A DNA stretch of 64,000 nucleotides, taken from assembly GCA_040905445.1 (NCBI GenBank), contig JBBDRN010000042.1:19752-83751 (forward strand). Direction: 5' to 3'. Below the pieces are notes generated by a model. That model was not told the DNA's origin. It ran no database searches and saw nothing but the letters and a program-made list of their open reading frames with translations. Below, in pieces: positions 34,201 through 41,474 of the stretch. Within the stretch, counting starts at the first letter, position 1; each line of letters opens with the position of its first letter. The stretch is from SKPT01 sp040905445. Its GTDB lineage: Bacteria > Planctomycetota > Phycisphaerae > Phycisphaerales > Phycisphaeraceae. The translations under genes were made by a program, and so were the position numbers.

Positions 34201-34692
34201 TCACCGCGGCTCCCGGTACACCTCATCATCGTCCGATGCACCGCCCGTCTCGATCATCGCCTGTCCCTTGGGCCAGAACGGCGTAAAGAGCATGAACGCC
34301 ACCGCGGCAGGCAGCAGCCCCGGCAGCAGCGTCCCGCTCACGAGGCACCCGACCAGGGCCAGCAGGCCCCCGATCTCCACCGCCAGCCAGATCGTGAACT
34401 GGCCCTTGAGGTAGCTCCGCGGATCGACCGCCTGCCCGCGCCAATACGACCGAAACAGGTAGTCGCGGAGCATGAACGCGGCCGGCAACGTCACCAGCAT
34501 CCAGACCAGTGACACGACGAAGAACACCGCCGCAAGCTGCGGCCGCTGCTCGGCGCCGTCGTACGCCACCGTGCCGATCACGGCGAGGAACACGAAGAAG
34601 GGAACGAGCAGCAGCGTCAGCCACGCCATCCACGCCACGCGCAGCGCCCGTCCCGGCGTCAACGACTCGACCTGCCCATCTGCCATCGTCAT
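34201..34692 (-). CDS. Small integral membrane protein of unknown function
   Basis: A 163-residue protein with about four hydrophobic helices: LRVAWMAWLTLLLVPFFVFLAVIG, AAVFFVVSLVWMLVTLPAAF, FTIWLAVEIGGLLALVGCLV and LLPAAVAFMLFT. The C-terminus is acidic (DDDEVYREPR). I do not recognise the family. SD GAGGAG sits 7 nt before the ATG at 34692. It is divergent from the PPIase gene, with a TAGAAT sequence 40 bp upstream. Confidence 0.6.
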   Translation of the reverse strand: MTMADGQVESLTPGRALRVAWMAWLTLLLVPFFVFLAVIGTVAYDGAEQRPQLAAVFFVVSLVWMLVTLPAAFMLRDYLFRSYWRGQAVDPRSYLKGQFTIWLAVEIGGLLALVGCLVSGTLLPGLLPAAVAFMLFTPFWPKGQAMIETGGASDDDEVYREPR

Positions 34693-34732
34693 CGCCCTGC
34701 TCCTCGTCAGCCCGCAGCCGCGCCTGCCCAAC

Positions 34733-34738
34733 ATTCTA
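34733..34738 (-). promoter_or_regulatory. Candidate -10 of the small membrane protein gene
   Basis: TAGAAT on the minus strand, 40 bp before the ATG at 34692, which has a good Shine-Dalgarno sequence. Confidence 0.35.
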
Positions 34739-34861
34739 CGAGCGCCCCCCCTGCTCCGTGCCACCCGATTTGCGATCACAGTTGATGCGGCTTCCCCGCG
34801 GGGCCTGGGATCGACCCGGCAACCGATGCCGCGCTCCGTTGTCCCGCCCGAGGCGCGCTCA

Positions 34862-34867
34862 TACACT
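34862..34867 (+). promoter_or_regulatory. Candidate -10 of a leaderless PPIase gene
   Basis: TACACT ends 7 bp before the ATG at 34875, with no Shine-Dalgarno in between. This would start the transcript at or near the start codon. Confidence 0.4.
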
Positions 34868-34874
34868 GCCGTTC

Positions 34875-35966
34875 ATGCTGATCCGCGTCACCCCCGCCGT
34901 CTGCTTCGTTCTGGCCGGCCTGCTGCTCGCCCCCGCCATGCCCTCGCCCGCCCGCGCCGCCACGGCCCCCGCCGCGGAGGCCACCGGCGTTGACGCCGAC
35001 ACCGACCGGTACCAGCTCGACGCGATGGTCGGGCAGGTCAACGGCCGACCGATCTTCGCGCGGCGGGTGCTGGGCCCGATCGAGGAGCAACTGGCGAGCC
35101 TCGGGCGTGGGCTGCCCGAGCCCGTCTTCCGCGAGGAGGTCGCGGGCCTGATCGCCGACCAGCTCGAACAGCTCGTCACGCACGCGCTGATCCTCGGCGA
35201 AGCGGAGCGGGATCTGAGCGATCGGGAGCGCCAGGGCGTAGCCCACATGGTGCATCAGCACGAGCGCGAGCTGATCCGCCGCCACGGTCGCGGCTCGCGC
35301 GCCGTCGCCGACACCGTGCTCCGGGACCGCACCGGTCGCAACCTGGACCAGTCGCTGCGCGACTTCCGCGAGCAGATCATCGTCGATCGGCATGTGCGGA
35401 CGAACCTCTGGCCGCGCATCAATGTCACGCGGCGGCACATCGCACGTCACTACGAGGAAAACCGCGAGACTTATCAGCCGCCGGCGGTGCGGACGCTGCG
35501 GCTTGTTGTCGTCGGCGATGCGACGGAGGCGTCAGCGGTGCGCGAGCGAATCGACGCAGGGGAAACATTCGCCGACGTCGCCGCCGATGGCAGCCTCAAC
35601 GCCTACCGCGCCCACGCCGGCGGGCGCATCGAGGTCAGGGGCGACCAGCCGCTGGCACACGACGCGCTCAACGCCGCGATGCGCGCCCTGGAGGTCGGCG
35701 AGCACGTCGGGCCCATCGAGGCGGGCGGGTCCTACTGGTTCGTCAGTCTGGAGAACATCGAGCAGGCCCCGGGCCGATCGCTGCGCGACGTGCAACTGGA
35801 AATCGCGGCGCGGCTGGAGCGTCAGCAGTTCGACCGGCTCTCGCGGCGCTACCGCGACGCCCTCTACGAGGCCGGCAGCTACAACTCGATCCCCGAGATG
35901 GCCCACGCCCTGCTGGAGATCGCCGTCGTTCGCCACGCGGCCGAGTCGCCACAGAGCCGCGGTTAG
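34875..35966 (+). CDS. Secreted parvulin-type peptidyl-prolyl isomerase (SurA/PrsA-like)
   Basis: A 363-residue protein with a signal peptide (VCFVLAGLLLAPAM, cleavage near ARAA). The N-terminal helical part has MVGQVNGRPIFARRVL, as in SurA-type chaperones. The rotamase-like region at about 205-300 has ERIDAGETFADVAADGSLNAYRAHAGGRIEV, then GEHVGPIEAGGSYWFV, the parvulin fold pattern. It would fold or escort exported proteins in the periplasm. The ATG at 34875 has no Shine-Dalgarno, and TACACT lies just upstream, so the transcript may be leaderless. Confidence 0.78.
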   Translation: MLIRVTPAVCFVLAGLLLAPAMPSPARAATAPAAEATGVDADTDRYQLDAMVGQVNGRPIFARRVLGPIEEQLASLGRGLPEPVFREEVAGLIADQLEQLVTHALILGEAERDLSDRERQGVAHMVHQHERELIRRHGRGSRAVADTVLRDRTGRNLDQSLRDFREQIIVDRHVRTNLWPRINVTRRHIARHYEENRETYQPPAVRTLRLVVVGDATEASAVRERIDAGETFADVAADGSLNAYRAHAGGRIEVRGDQPLAHDALNAAMRALEVGEHVGPIEAGGSYWFVSLENIEQAPGRSLRDVQLEIAARLERQQFDRLSRRYRDALYEAGSYNSIPEMAHALLEIAVVRHAAESPQSRG

Positions 35967-36011
35967 CGGCCGCCGGAACGCCTCCCCTTCCCAGTTGCGA
36001 TGAAGCTCTCT

Positions 36012-36130
36012 GGAAAACCGCGAGGCAGCGAAGAGGGCGGGGGACGCGAAGGTTTGGGGTTTGCGTCACTTCTGTTTCTTCGCGCCCTTCGCTGGCTTCG
36101 CCTCTTCGCGGTTCAACGATGAGTTCGTCG
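36012..36130. repeat. GCGAAG inverted-repeat element, copy 1
   Basis: A roughly 120-bp element with arms rich in GCGAAG and CTTCGC, ending in AACGATGAGTTCGTC. Its reverse complement matches 63821-63940 at many positions by eye. Confidence 0.8.
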
Positions 36131-36161
36131 GATCCCAGGGGCATTCAGAGCTCCCAACTCC

Positions 36162-36203
36162 GAATTCTGAATTCTGAATTTTGAATTTTGAATTTTGAAT
36201 TCC
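36162..36203. repeat. 7-bp AT-rich tandem array
   Basis: Six units of GAATTCT/GAATTTT in this GC-rich genome, between the repeat element above and the stop of the ACT-domain gene. Confidence 0.75.
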
Positions 36204-36211
36204 CTGCCCCA

Positions 36212-36733
36212 CTACTCCGGCGTCGGCCGATTCGGCGTGCCCGGTGTGCCGCGCGACGCGTTGCCGCCGAGGTCGTTCTCGCCCAGCAGCGTGAAGTGCT
36301 TGCGCCGCAGGATGTGCCCCGACAGGAGGATGTCGTCGGTGTGCAGGGCGATGGTCGGCAGGCCCCGCGGGTGCACCAGCAGCGGGTAGCCGTAGTGGAT
36401 GTTCACCTCCGCCACGAGCAGCGACTCGCAGATGCCCGCGAGCGTCCGCCCCTGGCCGAGCTCGACGACGAGCACCTCCGCCTCGGACGCGGGCAACTCG
36501 TGGCGGGCGAGCAGTCGGCGGGTGAGCTCGGCGCGGGAGGTGAGAATCCGCACGACGGCATGGTCGGTCGAGTCGACGACGCTCAGCCCCGCCAGCACGA
36601 CCGTCTGGTTGTCGAAGACCTCGACGAGGTCGAGCAACTGGCCGACGCGGTTGGTCAGAAAGACGCTGAACTGCGTGTTGCGCGGCGGCTCGAAACCGAA
36701 AGTTGTCTGATCGCTGACGGGAGCCTGCGCCAT
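36212..36733 (-). CDS. Small ACT-domain-like protein
   Basis: A 173-residue protein. It starts AQAPVSDQTTFGFEPPRNTQFSVFLTNRVGQLLDLVEVF, then VVLAGLSVVDSTDHAVVRIL, which fits an ACT/ACT-like ligand-binding fold such as acetolactate synthase small subunits and related regulators. A second ACT-like half is not clear. The ATG at 36733 has AGGA 7 nt upstream; another ATG at 36739 sits against it. The function is not deducible beyond small-molecule sensing. Confidence 0.6.
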   Translation of the reverse strand: MAQAPVSDQTTFGFEPPRNTQFSVFLTNRVGQLLDLVEVFDNQTVVLAGLSVVDSTDHAVVRILTSRAELTRRLLARHELPASEAEVLVVELGQGRTLAGICESLLVAEVNIHYGYPLLVHPRGLPTIALHTDDILLSGHILRRKHFTLLGENDLGGNASRGTPGTPNRPTPE

Positions 36734-36858
36734 GACCATATCCTAAACCGCTGACGCGCCACGGGTAAAGCCCGAGCATGGGAATCCGTTGCGCCGGCGG
36801 AAACCGCGGGCGTCGCCCGGAGGGCGATCGCTGACAGCCACGCCATCGGGTGCCGGTC

Positions 36859-37800
36859 TCAACCGGCCTTCGCGGCCGCCTTCTTCTTGCTCCAGCTCTC
36901 GCAGCCGCCCTCGCCGCTGGCGCGGACGCTGGGCTTGGCGATGTCCTCCGTCCCCGCGTAGGCGTACGGATCGCGCCCGGCGATCATCACGATGTCGCGG
37001 TAGTCCGCCTTCGCCACGCCGGTGCCTTCCTGGTGGCGCCACGGCAGCAGCGACTCAGCGCTCATGTAGTGATTCACCAGCACGCGCCGGTACCCGCCCG
37101 ACGCGCGGTTGGGCAGCGAGCGGTGCAGCAGGTAGCCGTTGAAGAAGACGATCGACCCGGCCTTGACCTCGACAGGGACGGCATCGTCGTCGGTGTAGGG
37201 AAACTCGTGCGACTCCAGCGCGCAGTCGAAACGCCGGTCCTCGTGGATGCGCTGGGGCCAGAGGATGCCGCGCGCGTGCGAGCCGGGGATCACCCAGAGG
37301 CAGCCGTTCTCGACGGTGGCGTCGTCGAGGGCGATCCACCCGCCAACGAGCGAGCGGTCGCGTGTGGGGATGTAGTCCTCGTCCTGGTGCCAGGCCTGCC
37401 CGGGCTTGCCGGCCGCCTTGATGAAGAGCATGGACTGCATGGCCTTGACGTTGGGGCTGACGACGTTGGTCAGCGTCTCGACGATGCCCGGGTGGGCGAG
37501 CGCCCGGTGCATGACGGGCGAGATCTTGTGGGGGAAGTGGATGCACAGGTATTGCCGGAGGACGTCCTCGTCGCTCTGGCCGTCGTGAGGCCCGACCCAG
37601 CCGTTGTAGCTGCCGCGATCGCCGCGGCAGATGGCCAAGGCCTCGGCGTTGAGCTCGTCGATCTCGGCCCGCGTGACGGCGTCCTCGATGACGAGGAAGC
37701 CGTTGTCGACGTAGAACTGCTTTTCCGTCTCGCCGATGAACCCCGCCCCGGCCCCCGCCGCCACGTACCCCATCCGATGCCTGTCCTTCTGCCCGATCAT
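36859..37800 (-). CDS. Phytanoyl-CoA dioxygenase-family oxygenase
   Basis: A 313-residue PhyH-family Fe(II)/2-oxoglutarate enzyme. The metal motif HQD is at 138-140, and the distal His in NGYLLHRSLPNR is near 226, with Arg near 239 for 2-oxoglutarate. These enzymes hydroxylate varied small molecules. SD AGGAG is 7 nt before the ATG at 37800. The C-terminus is Lys/Ala-rich. It is followed on the minus strand by the ACT protein and preceded by the GH130 gene in the same orientation. The substrate is unknown. Confidence 0.82.
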   Translation of the reverse strand: MIGQKDRHRMGYVAAGAGAGFIGETEKQFYVDNGFLVIEDAVTRAEIDELNAEALAICRGDRGSYNGWVGPHDGQSDEDVLRQYLCIHFPHKISPVMHRALAHPGIVETLTNVVSPNVKAMQSMLFIKAAGKPGQAWHQDEDYIPTRDRSLVGGWIALDDATVENGCLWVIPGSHARGILWPQRIHEDRRFDCALESHEFPYTDDDAVPVEVKAGSIVFFNGYLLHRSLPNRASGGYRRVLVNHYMSAESLLPWRHQEGTGVAKADYRDIVMIAGRDPYAYAGTEDIAKPSVRASGEGGCESWSKKKAAAKAG

Positions 37801-37945
37801 CGCTCAACTCCTGTGCGTGCAGCCAGAAAACTCCACCCCCAGCCTACCCGAGATGGGCCCAAAAGCCCATAGCACCCCCCGAAATGTGGCGGCCGGCGCG
37901 GGCCGGGGCGGGGGAGGCCCCTCCGCCCCCAGCGCCCGCCGGGCT

Positions 37946-37968
37946 GGTCCGCCCAGCGGACCCTACGT
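37946..37968. repeat. GGTCCGC palindrome family, copy 4
   Basis: GGTCCGC, CCA, GCGGACC (37946-37962), followed by CTACGT. The CTA at 37963-37965 is the minus-strand stop of the GH130 gene. Confidence 0.85.
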
Positions 37969-39030
37969 CACATCCATCATTGTCGCCATGATTCGCTCGC
38001 GGTCGAACACCGCCACGGCCACCGACTCGTCGGCGGCGCCATAGTAGACCCAGAGCTCCTCGCCGCGCTCGACGAGCCCGGTGGGGAAGACGACCTCGTC
38101 AACGAAGCCGCGCCGCTCCCAGGACTGCGTCGGCCGCATGACCGGCTCGCGGGTCTGGGCGAGGACGCGACGGGGGTCGTCGAGCTCCAGCAGCAGGCCT
38201 CCCGCCGTGTAGACGCCCGGGCCGGGGTCGCCCTCGCGCCGCTCGCTGCCGTGGTAGAGCGTCAGCCACCCCTCGGGCGCGCGGATGGGCGGCGTGCCCC
38301 CGCCGATGCGGCTGCGCTCCCAGACGCGCGTCGCGCCGAGCAGGTGCTCGTGCCGGCCCCAGTGCAGCAGGTCCGGGCTGTGGGCGATCCACATCTCCGG
38401 CGCGCGGAACTGCATCGACGGGACGGGCCGATGCATCGCCACGTAGTCGCCGCGCACGCGCTCGGGGAAGAGCAGCACGTCCTTGTTCTCGGGCGGGAGG
38501 ATGATGCCGTGGCGGCGGAAGGTGGTGAAGTTGCGGGTGGACATGAGGCAGGTCGCCAGGCCGTGTGGCGAGACGCCGACGTAGGTGATGTAGTAGGCGT
38601 CGCCGATCCGGGTGATGCGCGGGTCCTCAATGCCGTAGGCCTCGTAGGCAGTCGCGGGAAACACCGCCGCCCCCGGCACGGCATCGCTGACGGTGCTGCC
38701 GTCGCGCGAGCGCACGACCTTGAGGTGGGAGATGAAGCGGAGGCGCTCGAAGCCGGTGACACGGTCGCGGTAGACGCGCGGGTCGTCGAAGGTGAGGCCC
38801 CCGGCCGGGAGCCAGTCGATGGTCAGACCCGCGCCCGGGTCGTAGCGAGGCGAGGGGCGGGCGCCCTCGCGCTGCTCGATCGGCTGCTCGACGACGCGCA
38901 CGAGCAGGATGGTCTCGTCGCCGAGCGTCGCCACGCCAGGGTTGAACACGCCAACCACCCGCATTCGCGGGTCGCTGGCGGGCAGATCCTCGGGGCCGAG
39001 CATGCGCTGGCAGGACAACCGCTCGGGCAT
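37963..39030 (-). CDS. GH130-family glycoside phosphorylase/glycosidase
   Basis: A 355-residue five-bladed propeller protein of GH130 (PF04041). It has NPGVATLGDETILLVRVVE, then YGIEDPRITRIGDAYYITYVGVS, with the catalytic acid Asp in EDPR, and IGGGTPPIRAPEGWLTLYHG. Members are beta-mannoside or mannooligosaccharide phosphorylases, or hydrolases. There is no signal peptide, so a cytoplasmic role in mannose/glucose-containing oligosaccharide use is inferred. SD GGAGG is 9 nt before the ATG. Its stop TAG is part of a palindromic repeat. Confidence 0.85.
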   Translation of the reverse strand: MPERLSCQRMLGPEDLPASDPRMRVVGVFNPGVATLGDETILLVRVVEQPIEQREGARPSPRYDPGAGLTIDWLPAGGLTFDDPRVYRDRVTGFERLRFISHLKVVRSRDGSTVSDAVPGAAVFPATAYEAYGIEDPRITRIGDAYYITYVGVSPHGLATCLMSTRNFTTFRRHGIILPPENKDVLLFPERVRGDYVAMHRPVPSMQFRAPEMWIAHSPDLLHWGRHEHLLGATRVWERSRIGGGTPPIRAPEGWLTLYHGSERREGDPGPGVYTAGGLLLELDDPRRVLAQTREPVMRPTQSWERRGFVDEVVFPTGLVERGEELWVYYGAADESVAVAVFDRERIMATMMDVT

Positions 39031-39053
39031 GGGCGCGATCCTCCGTTCGAGGG

Positions 39054-39059
39054 ATCATA
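39054..39059 (-). promoter_or_regulatory. Candidate -10 of the GH130 gene
   Basis: TATGAT on the minus strand, 23 bp upstream of the ATG, which has a GGAGG site. Confidence 0.4.
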
Positions 39060-39120
39060 GACACGCACGCCCCGCACCCGCCGTTCGTCCTCCGGACGAC
39101 GCGGGCCGTGCATCGCCACA

Positions 39121-39187
39121 GGGCCCGCTGTGCGGACCATGAACAACAGGCGGCGACCCCGCAAAAGGGGCCCCGGCGGTCCCTACG
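39121..39187. repeat. GGTCCGC palindrome family, copy 5 (degenerate)
   Basis: Left arm GGGCCCGCTGTGCGGACC (39121-39138), right arm GGCGGTCCCTACG (39175-39187). The CTA at 39183-39185 is the stop codon of the dipeptidase gene. Confidence 0.75.
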
Positions 39188-40394
39188 CGTTGCCAAGCAC
39201 CTCGCTGTAGAAGCGCAGCCAGTTGCCGTGGAAGAACCCGGCTACGTCGGCATCATCGAATCCCCGATCGCGCAGCATCGGCTCGAGGCGCGTCAGGTCC
39301 TCGTAGCGTTGCAGGTCGCCGGGGGTCGCCTCGGCGCCGAAGCCGCCGTCCAGATCCGTGCCCAGCGCCACGTGCTTCGCCGAGCCGGCGAGCTGGCAGA
39401 CGTGATCGACATGCTCGACGACGTGCGCCAGGCGCACGTCGACCGGCCGACCGCCGTCGCGCGCCAGCGGGCGGATCATCCCGGCGTACATCACCATGCC
39501 GATCACGCCGTCGCGCTCGACGATCAGCTTGATCTGCTCATCACTGAACTGCCGCGGGTGCGGCACGAGGGCGCGGCAGTTGGTGTGGCTGGCGCAGACG
39601 CGCCCCGGCCAGGTGTCGATCACCTGGTAGAAGCTCGTGTCCGACAGGTGCGACAGGTCGATCGCCAGCGGCAGCTCGCGTGCCTCGCGCAGCAGCGCCA
39701 CGCCCAACTCGGTGAGCGGCCCGTCCTGCTCGCGGCCAGTCGGGTCTGGCGAGGGTGTGCCCGCGGCGTAGCGGCTGTGGCCGTAGTGGGCGAGGGCGAG
39801 CGCCCGCAGCCCCGCGGCGTGCCAGGCATGCACCTGCGCCGGTTCCACGATCGGGTCCGCCCCCTCCATCAGCAGGATGACGCCCGGCTCGGGGGCGGCA
39901 CGGGTGGGCGGGCCACCCGTGGCACCGGTATTGGCAGGCAAGCCGCCGGTGGTGCCCGCTGAGCGGCCGGTCGCACCGCCCGGGCCGGCGACGTCGAGCG
40001 CGGGCTCGACGCGAGCGGCCTGTTCGAACTGACGGGCGAGCGCCCCGGCCGTGGTCATGATCCTGAGCTCCCCTTGCGCCTCGAGCAGCCGGTAGTAGGC
40101 GAGTTGGCCCTGCGCCGCGGCGTAGGCCATGCGGGCATCGGGATAATCGAGGTCCATCCGCCCGATCCGCCGCGCCGGGTCCACCCAGGGCTTGGCGCGG
40201 GCGATCAGCGTCGCCACGACCGCCGCGACGCCGCAGCGGCGCAGCTCCGGCAGGGTGACGGTCGCGATGCCCCGGTCGTCGGCGTTGGGCCGCGCCTCGC
40301 GCTTGCGCAGCGCCGGGATCGAAAGCGTCTGGTCGCGCTCGTACAACAGCGCGTTCATCGCCAGGTCGAGATGCCCGTCGAACAGCACAGCCAT
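39183..40394 (-). CDS. Membrane dipeptidase (peptidase M19 family)
   Basis: A 403-residue renal-dipeptidase-type zinc metalloenzyme. It has DGHLD at 6-10, LMEGADPI near 175, LSHLSD, ASHTNCRALVPHPRQFSDEQIKLIVERDGVIGM and a C-terminal GTDLDG, all family motifs. The Gly/Thr/Ala/Pro stretch at about 136-170 (GPGGATGRSAGTTGG...) looks like an inserted GC-rich repeat in a loop before the LMEG motif. The start ATG at 40394 has no SD; TAGAAT sits 8 bp upstream. Its stop is within a palindromic repeat. Confidence 0.87.
   Translation of the reverse strand: MAVLFDGHLDLAMNALLYERDQTLSIPALRKREARPNADDRGIATVTLPELRRCGVAAVVATLIARAKPWVDPARRIGRMDLDYPDARMAYAAAQGQLAYYRLLEAQGELRIMTTAGALARQFEQAARVEPALDVAGPGGATGRSAGTTGGLPANTGATGGPPTRAAPEPGVILLMEGADPIVEPAQVHAWHAAGLRALALAHYGHSRYAAGTPSPDPTGREQDGPLTELGVALLREARELPLAIDLSHLSDTSFYQVIDTWPGRVCASHTNCRALVPHPRQFSDEQIKLIVERDGVIGMVMYAGMIRPLARDGGRPVDVRLAHVVEHVDHVCQLAGSAKHVALGTDLDGGFGAEATPGDLQRYEDLTRLEPMLRDRGFDDADVAGFFHGNWLRFYSEVLGNA
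39885..39989. repeat. Low-complexity in-frame segment within dipeptidase gene
   Basis: GGT/GGC/ACC-rich segment with GCCACCCGTGGCACCGG, containing several short palindromes. It encodes Gly/Thr/Ala/Pro without disrupting the frame. Confidence 0.5.
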
Positions 40395-40402
40395 CGTCGC
40401 GG

Positions 40403-40408
40403 ATTCTA
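40403..40408 (-). promoter_or_regulatory. Candidate -10 of a leaderless dipeptidase gene
   Basis: TAGAAT on the minus strand ends 8 bp before the ATG at 40394. No Shine-Dalgarno sequence. Confidence 0.45.
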
Positions 40409-40444
40409 CACGGCAGGGCGCTCGCGTCGCTCCCCGGCGCGGAA

Positions 40445-40468
40445 GGTCCACATCGCGGACCCTATGTC
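40445..40468. repeat. GGTCCGC palindrome family, copy 6
   Basis: GGTCC ... GCGGACCCTATGTCAC; the CTA at 40462-40464 is the stop codon of the esterase gene. Confidence 0.75.
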
Positions 40469-41271
40469 ACGAGATGCCGCCGCAGGAACGACACGCACAG
40501 GTCGCGCCAGCTCGCGACCGACCCGGCGTCGAGCGCCATGCCCAGGCCGTGCGGCCCGGACTCGTAGACGTGCAGTTCCACCTTCACGCCGACGTTGTAG
40601 CAGGCCTGGGCGTACATGATCGCGTTGTCCACGTGCACCACCGCGTCGTCGGTGGTGTGCCAGACGAATGTCGGCGGCGTGTCGGCGGTGACGTGCCGGT
40701 GCGTGCTCATCAGCTCGACGGCCTCGGGGTCGGCCTTGGGCCCGAACAGGTTGCCGCGCGACCCGGTGTGCGCGGCAGCGCCGGCCATGTCGATCACTGG
40801 GTAGCAGAGCACCGCCGCGTTGGGCCGGGCGCTCTGGACGTCGACGAGGTCATCGTCGGCCGACGCGAAGCGGTCGTGATGCACCGACAGCGACGACGCA
40901 AGGTGGCCGCCTGCGGAGAAGCCCATGATCCCCACGCGGTCGGTGTGCACGCCCCAGGCCTCGGCGTTGGCGCGGATCAGCCGCATGGCCCGCTGGGCGT
41001 CGTTGATCATCGCCGGGTGCTGGTGGTGCGGGCCGAGGCGGTAGCGCAGCGTCGCGGCGTGGAAGCCGAGCGCGTTAAGCCAGGCCGCGACCGATCGCCC
41101 CTTCTCCTCGGTGAGCATGTGGTAGCCGCCGCCGGGGCAGACGAGGATCGTCGCGCCGCCGGCAGTGGGGTTGGTCGCGGGGTAGAACGTCAAGGCCGTG
41201 GTGCGCCCGGGCGCCGGCTCAACCTCTTCGCCGGGCCAGAGTGCGTGCGGGGTGTAAGGTTCCATGGGCAT
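40462..41271 (-). CDS. Alpha/beta-hydrolase esterase
   Basis: A 269-residue protein with the oxyanion-hole region CPGGGYHMLTEEKG, nucleophile motif GFSAGGH (Ser about 119), an Asp in TTDDAVVHVDN and a terminal SGPHGLGM His, giving a complete Ser-Asp-His triad. It resembles the BD-FAE/acetyl esterase-like group found beside glycan genes, so it may deacylate oligosaccharides. The ATG at 41271 has no good SD; a second ATG is two codons downstream. Its stop TAG falls in a palindromic repeat. Confidence 0.8.
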   Translation of the reverse strand: MPMEPYTPHALWPGEEVEPAPGRTTALTFYPATNPTAGGATILVCPGGGYHMLTEEKGRSVAAWLNALGFHAATLRYRLGPHHQHPAMINDAQRAMRLIRANAEAWGVHTDRVGIMGFSAGGHLASSLSVHHDRFASADDDLVDVQSARPNAAVLCYPVIDMAGAAAHTGSRGNLFGPKADPEAVELMSTHRHVTADTPPTFVWHTTDDAVVHVDNAIMYAQACYNVGVKVELHVYESGPHGLGMALDAGSVASWRDLCVSFLRRHLVT

Positions 41272-41282
41272 CCGGGGAGGGA

Positions 41283-41318
41283 GTCAGGGAGGTCGGGGAA
41301 GTCAGGGAAGTCGAGGAA
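41283..41318. repeat. 9-bp tandem array (GTCAGGGAA-type), arm 1
   Basis: Four imperfect units: GTCAGGGAG, GTCGGGGAA, GTCAGGGAA, GTCGAGGAA, directly upstream of the esterase start on the opposite side. A reverse-complement array lies at 41449-41470. Confidence 0.7.
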
Positions 41319-41448
41319 GGGGGAGGATAGCCACAGGGGACGCGGATGGGGAGTGATCGTGCGTGGCCTTCGCTTGCGGACTCGCTCAACCACGGCACCC
41401 GGGGCTGCGTGCGCGGCGGGGAGGGGGCGAGGCGCGGTGGCGGCGCGG

Positions 41449-41470
41449 CCCCGACTTCCCCGACTTCCTG
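41449..41470. repeat. 9-bp tandem array, inverted arm 2
   Basis: CCCCGACTTCCCCGACTTCC, the reverse complement of the array at 41283-41318, about 130 bp apart. It ends just before the oxidoreductase stop. Confidence 0.65.
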
Positions 41471-41474
41471 CCCC

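Noticed and set aside
41283..41470. CRISPR array
   Set aside because: Units are 9 bp, adjacent without spacers, and no cas genes are present.
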